Notes under the pieces: generated by a model
The model's input: the letters and a program-made list of their open reading frames with translations, nothing else
What the model was told of the DNA's origin: nothing
Databases searched by the model: none
Position numbers and translations under genes: made by a program
Shown here: piece by piece, positions 9,085 to 17,898 of the stretch
Layout: the number at the start of each line of letters is the position of its first letter
Position numbering within the stretch: the stretch's first letter is position 1
Assembly: GCA_903936705.1 (NCBI GenBank)
Contig: CAIZWN010000063.1
Span: 1 to 64,000 of the forward strand
Origin: an uncultured Myxococcales bacterium
Lineage (GTDB): Bacteria > Myxococcota_A > UBA9042 > DTJE01
Direction of reading: 5' to 3'
DNA length: 64,000 bases

Positions 9085-10245
9085 CTACTCAGGAATTGGG
9101 CCAGTCTCCGGAAAGATCCCCGTTTCGTTGTATTGGCGGACGGCCGGGACCAGGAAATCCGGGTAATCGGTCTGGGGCAGCGATACTCCTGCGTCGATGA
9201 ATGCCTTCCAGCCTGTGTAGTCGCCGAACGCCAGGAACAGGTCGCCGGTGCCCAGGACATCCTGCTGGACCTTGATTCCCGCGTCCCGGACGATCCCGGT
9301 CAGAACAGGATCGGCGGATCCCAGGCTGAGTTCGACTATCCGCAGGCCGGGAACGTTTTCCAGTACGGTCTGGAACTCCTCGGCGGTGGCGATCGCCGGC
9401 ATCACCCACAGGCGCGGTTCCTTCTGGACCTGGCCGACGATGACGGGGAAGTCGTCGCGAATCATGGCGACGTCCCAGTAGTTGCCCTCGGCAACCACCT
9501 GGATCACGAGGTCGGTGTTTGACGTCTTCTGGTCCACGTACAGTGCGATGCCTGCCGAACGGGCTGCCGCCAAGGCGTCCGAGAACAGGGGGATCTTCAC
9601 CTCGTCCGGGTCCTGGGCGCCGTCGAAATCAAGGGTCAATGCCAGGATCTGTTCCCAGGTCAGGGAGGACACGTCGCCGGTGCCGTCGGACGTGCGGTCC
9701 ACGTTCGAATCGTGCATCAGAACAAGAACTCCATCCAGGGTTTCCCGAACATCGACTTCCGAGAAATCCACGCCCACTGCCGCGGCGCCGCGAATTCCAG
9801 CAAGGGAATTTTCGGGGTGCTGCCGATGAAATCCGCGGTGCGCCGCAACCATCACTCTTGGGCAGGCCGGATCCGAAACACAACCGTACGGCGTTGCCCA
9901 TTCTGGCGGGGGAACGAAGGCGTCCGCCGCAGCGTCGGCAGGGATTTCTGTGATGGCGTCTACGGCGTCCGCAGCATCCGTCACCGTTTCCAAGTCCTTT
10001 GACGCATCTGTCGGGATGCCGGTGTCCTCGATGTTGTCGAAGGCGGTCTCGAAGGCGGTGTCGAAGGCGTCGGCTGCGTCCGTCGCAAGCCCCAGGTCAT
10101 CCGCGACATCGGTTTTGGAACCATTGTCGACTGTCCCGTTGGCGTTGCCGCCGCAGGCGTTCATCGACAGCGTCACGGATGCAACAAGCAAGCAGAATCC
10201 TGGTGTTCCCGGCAACACAAAAGGGGATGACACCTTCTTGATCAC
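9085..10245 (-). CDS. Glycerophosphodiester phosphodiesterase lipoprotein
   Basis: 386 residues, convergent with the MopE-like gene. An N-terminal signal with lipobox (LSMNAC) is followed by an Asp/Ala/Thr-rich tether to about residue 110. The GDPD domain then starts with VMVAAHRGFHRQHPENS, the HRG...PEN motif of the TIM-barrel family. DVRETLDGVLVLMHD follows, with the metal-binding and catalytic His. The enzyme should hydrolyse glycerophosphodiesters to glycerol-3-phosphate and alcohol at the cell surface or in the periplasm; GDPD members also act on lipid head groups. The domain length (about 270 residues) is normal. Confidence 0.88.
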   Translation of the reverse strand: MIKKVSSPFVLPGTPGFCLLVASVTLSMNACGGNANGTVDNGSKTDVADDLGLATDAADAFDTAFETAFDNIEDTGIPTDASKDLETVTDAADAVDAITEIPADAAADAFVPPPEWATPYGCVSDPACPRVMVAAHRGFHRQHPENSLAGIRGAAAVGVDFSEVDVRETLDGVLVLMHDSNVDRTSDGTGDVSSLTWEQILALTLDFDGAQDPDEVKIPLFSDALAAARSAGIALYVDQKTSNTDLVIQVVAEGNYWDVAMIRDDFPVIVGQVQKEPRLWVMPAIATAEEFQTVLENVPGLRIVELSLGSADPVLTGIVRDAGIKVQQDVLGTGDLFLAFGDYTGWKAFIDAGVSLPQTDYPDFLVPAVRQYNETGIFPETGPIPE

Positions 10246-10392
10246 GGTCGACCTCCTAGTCAGTCACTTTGTAGATCCAGGCAACATGGATCCCTGCCGG
10301 TCGGCTACCGGCCAACTAGCGGCCAGCATCTCGGGATCCTACTCCCTGGTATCTGTGTTGGAACGGATTATTGAACGCGAAGCAAAAAATCA

Positions 10393-10440
10393 ACTGGCGG
10401 ACTGGCGGACTGGCGGACTAGCTGACTAGCGGACTAGCGG
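10393..10440. repeat. Six tandem 8-bp units at the 3' end of metY
   Basis: Six contiguous 8-bp units: ACTGGCGG three times, ACTAGCTG once, ACTAGCGG twice. The last unit contains the metY stop codon (CTA on this strand), so the array abuts and slightly invades the coding end. It looks like a slippage-prone microsatellite in the GDPD-metY gap. Confidence 0.9.
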
Positions 10441-11726
10441 GACGCTTTGGCCAGCCCGTCGTCAAGCGCGGCAAGGATGTCATCGATGTGCTCGACACCA
10501 ATGGACAGGCGGATCAGATCCGGGGTGAGGCCACCGGCGCGCTGCTGTTCCTCGGACATCTGGCTGTGGCTGGTGCTGGCCGGGTGCAGAATCAGGCTCT
10601 TCGCGTCACCCACGTTTGCCAGGTGCGAGAACAGGCGGATGTTGTCGATCAGCTTGACCGCGCCGGCATAGCCGCTGGTCGCGCCGAACACGACCATGCC
10701 TCCGAAACCCTTCTTCAGGTACTTCTGGGCAACCTTGTGGGACGGGTCGCTTTCGAGGCCTGGATAACGAACCCAGGCAACACGCGGGTCCTTCTGCAGC
10801 CAGCGCGCCACGGCGAAGGCATTCGCGCAGTGCCGTTCCATGCGCAGCGGCAGTGTCTCCAGCCCCTGGAGGAAGATCCATGAGTTGTCGGGGCTGATGC
10901 AGGCACCCAGGTTGCGCAGCGGCACCGTCCGCACCCGAAGGGCAAAGGCGATTGGCGCCAGGGACCCAGGCAGGTCGTGGGCCCAGCGAAGCCCGTGGTA
11001 GTTGGCGTCGGTCTCGTTCATAAGGGGATTTCCAGAAGCCTTCCAGTCGAACCGGCCGGAATCCACGATGATCCCGCCAAGACCAGTCCCATGCCCGCCA
11101 ATCCACTTTGTCAGCGAATGGATGACGATGTCGGCGCCGTGATCGATCGGTCGCAGCAGGTATGGCGTCACAAAGGTCGCGTCCACGATCAGTGGCAGTT
11201 TGTGGGCGTGGGCCACCGCGGCGATGGCTTCGATATCGGTCACGTCCAGCACGGGGTTGCCGATGGTCTCGATGAACAGCGCACGCGTTTTCGGCGTGAT
11301 CAACTGTTCGAAACTGCCAGGATCCCTGTGATCCGCAAAGCGGACGTTGATGCCCAACTGAGGAAGGATGGTGTCGAACATCGTGTAGGTGCCGCCATAC
11401 AGATTGGAGGCGCTGACGATCTCGTCACCCTGTTTCGCCAGCGTCAGGATGGCGTAGTGGATGGCCGAAGTGCCGGAGGCCACAGCAACCGCGGCTGCTC
11501 CGCCTTCCAGGGCCGCTACACGCCGCTCCAGCACGTCTGTCGTCGGGTTTCCAAGACGCGTGTAGATATTGCCCAGTTCCTTCAATGCGAACAGGTTGGC
11601 CGCGTGCTCGGTGCTCTTGAATACGTACGAACTGGTCCTGTGGATCGGCACCGCTCGCGACAGTGTGGCTGGATCAGGCACCTGGCCTGCATGAAGGGCC
11701 AGGGTCTCAAAACGGTAGTCGGGCAT
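10434..11726 (-). CDS. metY: O-acetylhomoserine sulfhydrylase (PLP-dependent)
   Basis: 430 residues with AGGAGG upstream of the ATG at 11726; an upstream GTG-type extension is not supported. This PLP-dependent Cys/Met metabolism enzyme makes homocysteine from O-acetylhomoserine and sulfide. Recognisable parts are LALHAGQ at the N-terminus, YTRLGNPTTDVLE, the ASGTSAIHYAIL turn, and HSLTKWIGGHGTG with the Schiff-base Lys (motif SxTK). HPASTSHSQMSEEQQ near the C-terminus is typical of MetY rather than MetB/MetC. Its stop codon lies in the adjacent 8-bp repeat array. It is the downstream neighbour of the transketolase pair, with a 75-base gap. Confidence 0.92.
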   Translation of the reverse strand: MPDYRFETLALHAGQVPDPATLSRAVPIHRTSSYVFKSTEHAANLFALKELGNIYTRLGNPTTDVLERRVAALEGGAAAVAVASGTSAIHYAILTLAKQGDEIVSASNLYGGTYTMFDTILPQLGINVRFADHRDPGSFEQLITPKTRALFIETIGNPVLDVTDIEAIAAVAHAHKLPLIVDATFVTPYLLRPIDHGADIVIHSLTKWIGGHGTGLGGIIVDSGRFDWKASGNPLMNETDANYHGLRWAHDLPGSLAPIAFALRVRTVPLRNLGACISPDNSWIFLQGLETLPLRMERHCANAFAVARWLQKDPRVAWVRYPGLESDPSHKVAQKYLKKGFGGMVVFGATSGYAGAVKLIDNIRLFSHLANVGDAKSLILHPASTSHSQMSEEQQRAGGLTPDLIRLSIGVEHIDDILAALDDGLAKASR

Positions 11727-11801
11727 CTTCCTTCCTCCTGTTGATTCAGAACCATTCAAGTCTTCGGGAAGGGTCATCCCCCCCCGGGTAAACTGGCATG
11801 G

Positions 11802-12809
11802 CTACATTGCCTCGGCCTTGGCGCTGGAAAGCGCGATTTCCACGCGAACCGCCGCCAGGTCCTGTGCCTCAACCAGCGACGGTCTTCCGACAAGTCGCTG
11901 GACCTCCTCGACAAGCGCCATGGCATCAATGCGGTATTCCCTTGCAAGATACGACCTGCTGGCGCCGTGGGCGAACGTGTCCTGAAGCCCTAGTTTGACC
12001 AACTTGCCGTGGATGCCGCCTTCGACCATCAGTTCCGCGACGATCGAACCCAGGCCGCCCACGACGGTGTGATTTTCCATGGTGATGACCCCGTACCGTG
12101 CCCCTGCAATCAGCGGAGCCAGCACGCCAGGGGAAAACGGCTTCAACGTCGATACGTGCGCGTGTCCAACCGAGACACCTTTTGCCCTCAGTGCCGATGT
12201 CGCCCGTAAAGCCTCCTCGGTGCAGATGCCTGACGAGATAACGACCACGTCGGTTCCATCGGCCAGCACGCGCGGCGTATCCAGCAGCATCGGTTGGCTT
12301 GCCGGGAACAGCCGAGGGATCTCGCCCCGCAGCATCCGGACATAGACGGGGCCACGAATTGAAATCGCAAGCTCCAGAACACTCTCGGTCTCGGTGGCGT
12401 CACCCACCTCCAGCACGGTCATGTTCGGCAGCGATCTCATAACGCTGACGTCCTCGATTGCCTGGTGGGTTGCGCCTCCGGGCGTCATGATCCCGGGCAG
12501 GAACCCGAACATCTTCACGGGAAGGTTGGGGTAGGCAATGGACATCGCGATCTGGTCAAGGGCGCGCCTGTACAGGAACACCCCGAACGTATGGACACAC
12601 GGGATGAATCCTTCACGGGCAAGACCACCCGCTATGCTCAGCATGTTCTGTTCCGATACGCCGCAAGTGACGAACCTTTCTCGATATGCGTCCCGGAAGG
12701 CTCCCGTCTCGCACGATTCGGACAAATCAGCGGTCAGGACAAGGACTTCCGGGTGGTTTTCTCCCAGCTTGACCAGGTTTCGGGCATGCACCTGGGAAAC
12801 GATTTCCAT
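11802..12809 (-). CDS. Transketolase, C-terminal subunit
   Basis: 335 residues. The start at 12809 follows the stop of the N-terminal subunit by two bases, so the pair is translationally coupled. It contains the pyrimidine-binding domain of transketolase (LTADLSES, FVTCGVSEQNMLSIAGGLA with the conserved Glu that activates thiamine diphosphate). The C-terminal domain has MENHTVVGGLGS. Together with the upstream gene it would form a split transketolase, exchanging two-carbon units between sugar phosphates in the pentose phosphate pathway. Split enzymes of this type are common in archaea, Firmicutes and several deltaproteobacteria. Confidence 0.9.
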   Translation of the reverse strand: MEIVSQVHARNLVKLGENHPEVLVLTADLSESCETGAFRDAYRERFVTCGVSEQNMLSIAGGLAREGFIPCVHTFGVFLYRRALDQIAMSIAYPNLPVKMFGFLPGIMTPGGATHQAIEDVSVMRSLPNMTVLEVGDATETESVLELAISIRGPVYVRMLRGEIPRLFPASQPMLLDTPRVLADGTDVVVISSGICTEEALRATSALRAKGVSVGHAHVSTLKPFSPGVLAPLIAGARYGVITMENHTVVGGLGSIVAELMVEGGIHGKLVKLGLQDTFAHGASRSYLAREYRIDAMALVEEVQRLVGRPSLVEAQDLAAVRVEIALSSAKAEAM

Positions 12810-12811
12810 CG

Positions 12812-13810
12812 TCAGGCGATCCCCATGTTGAAGGTGGCAAGGACGTCTTCGAAGCGCCGGCGCTCGGCATCGTTCTTGATGCGGACGTAGTGCAGCTTGC
12901 CGCCAAGTTTGCGCAACTCGGCCACCCCGCGGCAGGGGTCCGTCTGGCAAAGGACCACCAGCGGTTTTCCGGGGTGTTGCGTGCGGCCGGCGTCCAGAAG
13001 TGCCTGGGCGTCGTGCCCGTCAACGGATACGACGGTGGCGCCGAAAGATTCCAGTTTTTCGGCCAGAGGGTCGATTCGCATGACCGATGACATGGCGCCG
13101 TCGCACTGCTGGCGATTGACATCCACATAGACACCGATGGAATCCATTTCGTAATGGCTCATGAACTGGAACGCTTCCCACACCATGCCGATTTGGAATT
13201 CGCCGTCCGACATGAACAGCCACATCAAACCGGGTTCCTGCTTCAGCCGCCGTCCATAGGCCATTCCTATCGCCTGGCTGAGCCCCTGCCCAAGTGAACC
13301 TGTCATCACTTCCATGCCTGGGGAGTGTTCGGCGCCGATCATCTCGACGGACGAACCGTCGCGGTTGAACTCTTGCATTGCCGACGGGTCCAGGCGACCG
13401 GTTTCGATCAACGCCGCGTAGAGGACCTGCGAATAGTGCGTGGGCGAAAGGACAAAGCGGTCCAGAATGCGCTGCCGTGGGCCGTTGTACGCGTTGCCCA
13501 GGCGATATCCGGTGTTGCCGGTCGAGGGAACTCCGGCAAACGGCGGCGGGACCAGCGGTTCTGCCACCGGGCCGATATTCATGACGCCCGAGTACAGGGT
13601 CGCTAGGATCTCGGCCGAAGAACATGCCTGGCTGAGATAGCCGCCACCATTCCTCAGCGTGTTTTCCAGCACGCGCCGGCGAATTCCCCAGGCGACCGCC
13701 GAAATCGTTTCGATTGCGCTGGCCGCTGGCACTGGCAACTCCTGTACTGGTGCGTGGTCCGTCGGAACGACCCCCTTGATGGACGCAGCAGGTTGAATCC
13801 GCTGCAGCAT
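12812..13810 (-). CDS. Transketolase, N-terminal subunit
   Basis: About 332 residues from the ATG at 13810; an alternative GTG at 14005 would add 65 residues with no family similarity that I can see. It carries the thiamine-diphosphate/Mg-binding domain: LRNGGGYLSQACSSAEILATL at the start, then SLGQGLSQAIGMAYG. MSDGEFQIGMVWEAF begins the diphosphate-binding motif and YVDVNRQQCDG ends it. A short insertion (residues about 60-90, PLVPPPFAGVP...) precedes the conserved HYSQVLYAAL. It is the first gene of the pair and is divergent from the citrate synthase gene. Confidence 0.87.
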   Translation of the reverse strand: MLQRIQPAASIKGVVPTDHAPVQELPVPAASAIETISAVAWGIRRRVLENTLRNGGGYLSQACSSAEILATLYSGVMNIGPVAEPLVPPPFAGVPSTGNTGYRLGNAYNGPRQRILDRFVLSPTHYSQVLYAALIETGRLDPSAMQEFNRDGSSVEMIGAEHSPGMEVMTGSLGQGLSQAIGMAYGRRLKQEPGLMWLFMSDGEFQIGMVWEAFQFMSHYEMDSIGVYVDVNRQQCDGAMSSVMRIDPLAEKLESFGATVVSVDGHDAQALLDAGRTQHPGKPLVVLCQTDPCRGVAELRKLGGKLHYVRIKNDAERRRFEDVLATFNMGIA

Positions 13811-14132
13811 TCTAAATGCGAAGGCAAGTTCCGGCTGTCCTGCACTGGCCGGAGTTCTAGCAAAAAAAGGTTGGGAACCCAAGCGCCGAACACTCGGTGC
13901 CACGTTTTGCAAGGCAATTGAGGTGAAAGTGATTCCCCGATTGCAGGCGGCCTTCCGGGGGTCGATGCGACAATTAGGAGCCGTTTCCTCCGGGACGTGA
14001 ATCACGCTCTTCCCAAGGCGGGCTGTGTTTACGCGCGCGTCCGGTAGACAACGCTACTACAGGATCTACAATGCCTGCGCGAAGGCTTCATGTGATTGTC
14101 CTGGCAAAAAGATGGTCCTCCTGGGGGATGAT

Positions 14133-15464
14133 ATGTCCGAGTTCGCCGAGTTGACGTTCCGTGGTCGTACGATTCGTTTGCCAGCTACCGTGGGCACCGA
14201 GGGCGAGATCGGGCTGGACGTTTCTGCCCTGCGCGACGAGATGGGTGTAATCACCCTGGACCCGGGTTACGGGAACACCGGTTCCTGCCAGAGTTCCATC
14301 GCCTTCATCGATGGCGATCAAGGGATTTTGCGATATCGCGGGTATGACATCGCGGATCTGGCCGAACACAGCGCCTTTCTGGAAGTGGCGTACTTGTTGC
14401 TGCACGGTAACCTGCCCGAGGCGGACCAGTTCGACGAGTTTGCCGAGGGCGTCATGGACAACATGCTTGTCCACGAGAACCTTCGGCACTTCTTTAATGC
14501 TTTTCCGCGGGATGCTCACCCGATGGCCGTTGCTGCTGCCGTAGTCGCATCGCTGGCAACGTTTTATCCCGAGTCCATGGGGGCCAGGCGTGGTCCGGAC
14601 GCCATGGAGTCGTGCAGGCGCCTGCTGGCAAAGTTGCCGACGATCGTCGCGTGGTCCTACAAGCAGTCACGCGGCGTTCCTGTCACCTATCCGCGTTGCG
14701 ACCTGGGGTACGTTCAGAACTTCCTGCACATGATGTTCTCGACGCCCTACCGGACCTACGAACCCGACCCGGCCGTGTCCCGTGCGATGGACCTGATGTT
14801 CCTGCTGCACGCCGACCACGAGCAGAACTGTTCGACGTCGACCGTTCGAATGGTTGGGTCCTCGCAAGCGAACATGTTTGCCTCGATATCGGCCGGCGTG
14901 TCGGCTCTTTGGGGGCCGCTGCACGGCGGGGCGAACCAGGCGCTGATCGAGATGCTGCAGTACATCCAGCTTGCCGGGCTGACGGCCAGGCAGTTCGTCG
15001 ACAAGGTGAAGAACAAGGAGGCCGGCATCCGGCTGATGGGCTTCGGGCACCGCGTATACAAGAACTACGATCCGCGGGCCATGGTGCTGAAGAAGGCGGC
15101 TGGTGACGTGCTTCAGAAGCTGGGTGTGCAGGGCCGGTTGATGGACACGGCGATGGAGCTGGAGCAGGTTGCCCTTAGCGACCCGTACTTCCTGGAGCGC
15201 AAGCTGTATCCGAACGTGGATTTCTATTCGGGGATTATCCTGCATGCGATCGGCATGCCTACGAACATGTTCACTGCCATTTTTGCCATTGGGCGGATGC
15301 CCGGCTGGCTGTCCCAGTGGATGGAAATGAACTCGGATCCCCAGACCCGTATAGCCAGACCCAGGCAGATTTACACCGGCGCGACCCAGCGCACCTACGT
15401 CCCGTTCCGTCAGCGCGGGGACGGTCGGATCCCGAATCGTCGCCCCTGCAGTGCGGGTGAGTGA
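14133..15464 (+). CDS. gltA: Citrate synthase
   Basis: 443 residues from the ATG at 14133, preceded by GGGGGA. It condenses acetyl-CoA with oxaloacetate at the entry of the TCA cycle. Conserved elements include ILRYRGYDIADLA near residue 66, LHADHEQNCSTSTVRMVGS (first catalytic His region), PLHGGANQALIEML, MGFGHRVYKNYDPRA (second catalytic His) and NVDFYSGIIL with the catalytic Asp. The C-terminal RIARPRQIYTGA is typical of type II enzymes. About 20 extra C-terminal residues (RQRGDGRIPNRRPCSAGE) look like a weakly conserved tail. Confidence 0.94.
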   Translation: MSEFAELTFRGRTIRLPATVGTEGEIGLDVSALRDEMGVITLDPGYGNTGSCQSSIAFIDGDQGILRYRGYDIADLAEHSAFLEVAYLLLHGNLPEADQFDEFAEGVMDNMLVHENLRHFFNAFPRDAHPMAVAAAVVASLATFYPESMGARRGPDAMESCRRLLAKLPTIVAWSYKQSRGVPVTYPRCDLGYVQNFLHMMFSTPYRTYEPDPAVSRAMDLMFLLHADHEQNCSTSTVRMVGSSQANMFASISAGVSALWGPLHGGANQALIEMLQYIQLAGLTARQFVDKVKNKEAGIRLMGFGHRVYKNYDPRAMVLKKAAGDVLQKLGVQGRLMDTAMELEQVALSDPYFLERKLYPNVDFYSGIILHAIGMPTNMFTAIFAIGRMPGWLSQWMEMNSDPQTRIARPRQIYTGATQRTYVPFRQRGDGRIPNRRPCSAGE

Positions 15465-15584
15465 TCCCGGTTACGTCGCATCCATCACGAATACAGCCTG
15501 TTTTTGTGGTCCTTGATTCCTGCAGCAGGTCGCGGTAGCCTGCGCCCGGTTCTGACGTCTGGCAAACAAGCTCTGGAGGTGGTC

Positions 15585-15989
15585 GTGACCTTGCGCGTCG
15601 TGGTGTTGTCGGCAGCCATGGTTGTTGTTGCCTGTTCCAAGGGGAAGGAGATTGATCAGGCTTTGTGCGGCCCGGCGGATGAGTCGATTACCGCGTCGTG
15701 CCATCTGCCCGACGGGACGTGCTGGGATCTGTACTGCAAGTCATTGAACGACAACGGCGTCTGCTTTGCCGACGACGAGCAATTGCGCGATCGCGAGTCC
15801 TGCCAGAAGATCCAGAAGGGCGTGTGGTCGGCGAAGTGCCCCTGCAAGCGCGAGGACTCGCTGGGCGGTTGCAGGACTGCGAAAGAGGAAGGGCGTACGG
15901 TTACGAAGTGGATCTACTCCGGCATGACCGTCGAACAGCATCGCAGCCTTTGCGAGTCCAGCGCCTACAACACATTCTTCGCACCCTGA
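15585..15989 (+). CDS. Small Cys-rich lipoprotein of unknown function
   Basis: 134 residues from a GTG with GGAGG five bases upstream. A hydrophobic signal ends at lipobox VVVACSKG (Cys about residue 16). The mature part has roughly ten cysteines, several as CxxxxC or CxC pairs (CPCKRE, WDLYCKS), suggesting a disulfide-stabilised envelope protein. I do not recognise a family. It sits 130 bases before the ccsA-like gene on the same strand, but nothing else ties it to cytochrome assembly. Confidence 0.65.
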   Translation: MTLRVVVLSAAMVVVACSKGKEIDQALCGPADESITASCHLPDGTCWDLYCKSLNDNGVCFADDEQLRDRESCQKIQKGVWSAKCPCKREDSLGGCRTAKEEGRTVTKWIYSGMTVEQHRSLCESSAYNTFFAP

Positions 15990-16118
15990 CCACCAATATG
16001 CCATTCAAACCGGTAACTTGGGGGTCTTTGCAAGTTGCGGAATCCCAGGCGGGCCATAGTGCGGATGGGGTCTGGCGGTGCCGGGTTTTTAGGTGGAAAG
16101 TCGGCCGTGGGGGTTACG

Positions 16119-16895
16119 ATGTCAGACGTGCTGCCTGATGGCGGCCAGCCGCTGTTGATGGCCGGTTTTATCATCGCGATATCGCTTTATGCAGCATCTG
16201 GCGCGGTGGCGGCCTTTCGGCCAGCCCTGGCGCGCCCGCTGATGGGTGCCGGCATTCTGGCCCACGTGGTTGCGATGGTTACCCGCGGCGTGCTGATAGG
16301 GTTCCTGCCGCTGACGAACAAGTTCGAATCGTTTGCGGCCGCGTCGCTGGCCGTCGCAATTGTGTTGATGCTGACGTGGCGACACCAGAGGGTCTATGTC
16401 ATGTTCCTTGCCTGGGTGGCCGTGGCGGCCCTTGGCGCTGCCTTGCTGTTGTTTCCGCCCGAACTCGCCTACCCGCCGCCCCTGATGTGGACCATCTGGT
16501 ACCCCCTGCACGTGCCGCTTTCGTTCCTGGCATACGGGCTTTGGACCGCAGCAGCCGCAGCCGCGCTGGCCTGGGCATTTGACCGTGACCCTGCATGGCT
16601 GGCACGAATTCACAGGATGGCGTTGCAGGGGTTCGGGCTGTGGTCGGTTGGCATGGTCTGCGGCGGGATCTGGGGGGTGCTGGCCTGGGGCGCATATTTC
16701 TTGTGGGATCCGAAGGTGGTCTGGTCGGTAATCTTGTGGTTCCATTACGCGACCTTTGTGCATCTGAGGCTGGCGCCCTCGACCCGATCTCGTCCCTGGG
16801 TTGCGCCGGCACTGGCCGGACTGGGTTTCGTCTGGGTACTGGTAGCCTACATAGGGACGTCATTCCTGTTCGGGAGGTCCAGCCATGCCTTCTAG
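16119..16895 (+). CDS. ccsA: CcsA-type cytochrome c assembly protein
   Basis: 258 residues, polytopic with about eight transmembrane helices. It belongs to the CcsA/CcmC haem-handling family: GGIWGVLAWGAYFLWDPKVVW is the haem-binding tryptophan-rich WWD-type segment, followed by a conserved His in SVILWFHYATF. An upstream His lies in ILAHVVAM and another in WYPLHVPLS. It delivers haem for covalent attachment to c-type apocytochromes outside the inner membrane (system II). Its last 11 bases overlap the ResB-like gene, matching the usual CcsA-ResB partnership. The start ATG at 16119 follows GTGGGGG. Confidence 0.85.
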   Translation: MSDVLPDGGQPLLMAGFIIAISLYAASGAVAAFRPALARPLMGAGILAHVVAMVTRGVLIGFLPLTNKFESFAAASLAVAIVLMLTWRHQRVYVMFLAWVAVAALGAALLLFPPELAYPPPLMWTIWYPLHVPLSFLAYGLWTAAAAAALAWAFDRDPAWLARIHRMALQGFGLWSVGMVCGGIWGVLAWGAYFLWDPKVVWSVILWFHYATFVHLRLAPSTRSRPWVAPALAGLGFVWVLVAYIGTSFLFGRSSHAF

Positions 16896-17898
16896 CGTTG
16901 GCCCGGACACCTCGAACGGTATTGCCTCGCGGGCACTGGCTATCATCAAGTCTCAGGGATTCGGGATCGCCTGCGGCCTGCTGACGACGCTGCTGCTGGC
17001 GGTCGGTTCCTTCGTGATTGCAGCAACGGGGGAGGGTGCGTCGGCGGGTGTTTCCATGGACGACGCAACCATTTTCTTCAGCAAGCCTTCCCTTTGGCAC
17101 GCATGGTTCTACCTGTTGATTCCCGTGTTGGGCATGTTCGGACTGTCCACGCTGTTGTGCACGCTGGATTCGGTGGTTGAGGCCTGGCAAGCTGGACGAA
17201 GGGTTCTGTCGGCGTACGCCCCGGCAATATTGCACCTGTCGTTCCTGCTTGCGATGCTGGCCCACGCGGTCGGAGGGTTCCTGGGGCGAGAGGACGGCGT
17301 CGTTGCGATAGGCCCGTCGTGGACATCGCTGCCGGACGGGCGCACAGCAAGGGCTTTGTCAGTCACGATAGAGGAACATCCCGACGGCACCCCGCAGCAG
17401 GTCAGCGCCGGCATCGAACTGCGCGGTCTTGATGGGGTGGTCATTCCGGCGACTGTCGCTTACAACCAGCCGATATCCAGCGGGGGCGGGTCGGATCTGC
17501 TGTTGATGATCAGGGCCGTCAGCGAGCCTCGGGGAGTTCGCCTGACCTCGGGACCCGAGGCTTGCGAGATGGATGGGCCAGGAAAAGCCTGCGTCCTGGC
17601 CGGCCGCACCATTCGTTTGACCAGCGTTTCGAGCGGAGGTCACTGGGGCGACACTCCGGTTGCATACATGCAGATCGAAGGGGCCACGGAATCGAAGCGC
17701 ATCTTTCTTTGGCCCGGGGCAACACACATGCTGAACGAAAGCGGGGCATCGTTCCGCCTGGAAAAGATCAGCCAGGTCCCGACAGTCATGGTGAGATCCC
17801 GTCATGCCCCGGGCAACCCGTGGGCGCTGGCGGCGGCCCTGGTTCTTGGATTCGGGCTTGTTGCCATGGGGCGGCGTTGGGGGTTCGGGTCTTCATGA
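16885..17898 (+). CDS. resB: ResB-like cytochrome c assembly protein
   Basis: 337 residues. Two N-terminal transmembrane helices (about residues 26-48 and 70-92) are followed by a third near residue 115, a large soluble extracytoplasmic domain (about 125-305) and a final helix (about 310-330). This is the ResB/Ccs1 topology. The motif SLWHAWFYLLIPVLGMFGLS matches the conserved ResB segment with a His at the helix start. It overlaps ccsA by 11 bases, so the two are co-translated. Its 3' end overlaps the convergent queG by six bases. It is shorter than classical ResB (about 450-550). Confidence 0.78.
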   Translation: MPSSVGPDTSNGIASRALAIIKSQGFGIACGLLTTLLLAVGSFVIAATGEGASAGVSMDDATIFFSKPSLWHAWFYLLIPVLGMFGLSTLLCTLDSVVEAWQAGRRVLSAYAPAILHLSFLLAMLAHAVGGFLGREDGVVAIGPSWTSLPDGRTARALSVTIEEHPDGTPQQVSAGIELRGLDGVVIPATVAYNQPISSGGGSDLLLMIRAVSEPRGVRLTSGPEACEMDGPGKACVLAGRTIRLTSVSSGGHWGDTPVAYMQIEGATESKRIFLWPGATHMLNESGASFRLEKISQVPTVMVRSRHAPGNPWALAAALVLGFGLVAMGRRWGFGSS

